Positions 22,897 through 22,975 of a stretch of 22,975 nucleotides of DNA are shown here, in pieces. A program made the position numbers and the translations under genes. The stretch covers positions 2,891 to 25,865 of the forward strand of contig DYKS01000005.1 of assembly GCA_020722485.1 (NCBI GenBank), read 5' to 3'. The notes beneath the pieces are model-generated. The model was not told where the DNA came from and ran no database searches. It saw nothing but the letters and a program-made list of their open reading frames with translations. The stretch comes from Candidatus Elulimicrobium sp. (GTDB taxonomy: Bacteria > Patescibacteriota > Minisyncoccia > Moranbacterales > UBA9337). Each line of letters begins with the position of its first letter. Within the stretch, counting starts at the first letter, position 1.

Positions 22897-22968
22897 TTTT
22901 TTAATCTTAATAACGACGGCATCGTCAATACCCGAGATTTAGGAATAATGATGAGTAAGTGGCAGTAG
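22897..22968 (+). pseudogene. C-terminal remnant of a dockerin-like (EF-hand) protein
   Basis: Directly after tRNA-Gly a short frame reads FF, then NLNNDGIVNTRD, then LGIMMSKWQ and a TAG stop. This is the typical last repeat of a dockerin-type calcium-binding domain: an EF-hand-like loop with N, N, D, G, V, N and D at loop positions 1, 3, 5, 6, 8, 9 and 12, then a short helix ending in a Trp. Position 1 is Asn instead of the usual Asp. The frame stays open back through the tRNA to a stop at 22813-22815 but has no start or upstream domain, so it is a broken gene end and not a complete gene. Its base composition is richer in GC than the surrounding gaps. Confidence 0.62.
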
Positions 22969-22975
22969 TTAATTT

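Overview
The window reads as a piece of a low-GC bacterial chromosome from the Candidate Phyla Radiation (Patescibacteria, probably Parcubacteria-like). The reasons are the very A/T-rich coding sequence with long A and T runs, the VirD4-like ATPase beside a two-helix VirB2-like pilin typical of these genomes, dense polyprenyl-linked glycan genes, an almost complete lack of Shine-Dalgarno sequences, and a dockerin-like tail fragment. UGA is used as a normal stop (for example at 2497-2499 and 15511-15513), which argues against the UGA-recoded Absconditabacteria and Gracilibacteria. This placement is an inference; no rRNA is present to test it.

Layout. 1-3064: a VirD4/TraG-like ATPase and a VirB2-like pilin, the end of a type IV secretion-like cluster. 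3065-3369: a repeat-rich gap. 3370-5652 (minus): a PP2C-like domain, one membrane helix and a propeller-like outer domain. 5833-9632: a tight operon of a winged-helix protein fused to a degenerate nucleotidyltransferase, a small membrane protein, a cellulose-synthase-like GT2 and a WecA/MraY-family phosphosugar transferase. 9633-9884: a second copy of the repeat element. 9885-11058: a DUF192 protein, a RibL/TagD-like cytidylyltransferase and tRNA-Gln(CUG). 11245-20521: a glycan assembly region with four GT4 glycosyltransferases, one GT-C membrane glycosyltransferase (minus), RNase P RNA, a polyprenyl phosphoglycosyltransferase and a short Wzz-like protein. 20523-22604 (minus): a probable operon of family 4 uracil-DNA glycosylase, a YfcE-like phosphodiesterase and a TehA/SLAC1-like channel. 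22823-22894: tRNA-Gly(UCC), followed at once by the tail of a dockerin-like reading frame.

How the genes fit together. Two enzymes that load a phosphosugar onto a polyprenyl carrier (8592 and 16020) plus GT2, GT4 and GT-C transferases and a chain-length-type protein suggest one or two lipid-linked glycan pathways that decorate the cell surface. No flippase or polymerase is recognised inside the window. The housekeeping RNAs are interspersed among these genes.

The features most worth a second look are non-coding. They are a perfect 36-bp palindrome with an adjoining TTGACA at 19236-19275, a dispersed palindromic box present three times (twice paired with a GC-rich hairpin), -10 boxes 5-6 nt before four start codons that suggest leaderless mRNAs, and the dockerin-like tail abutting tRNA-Gly.
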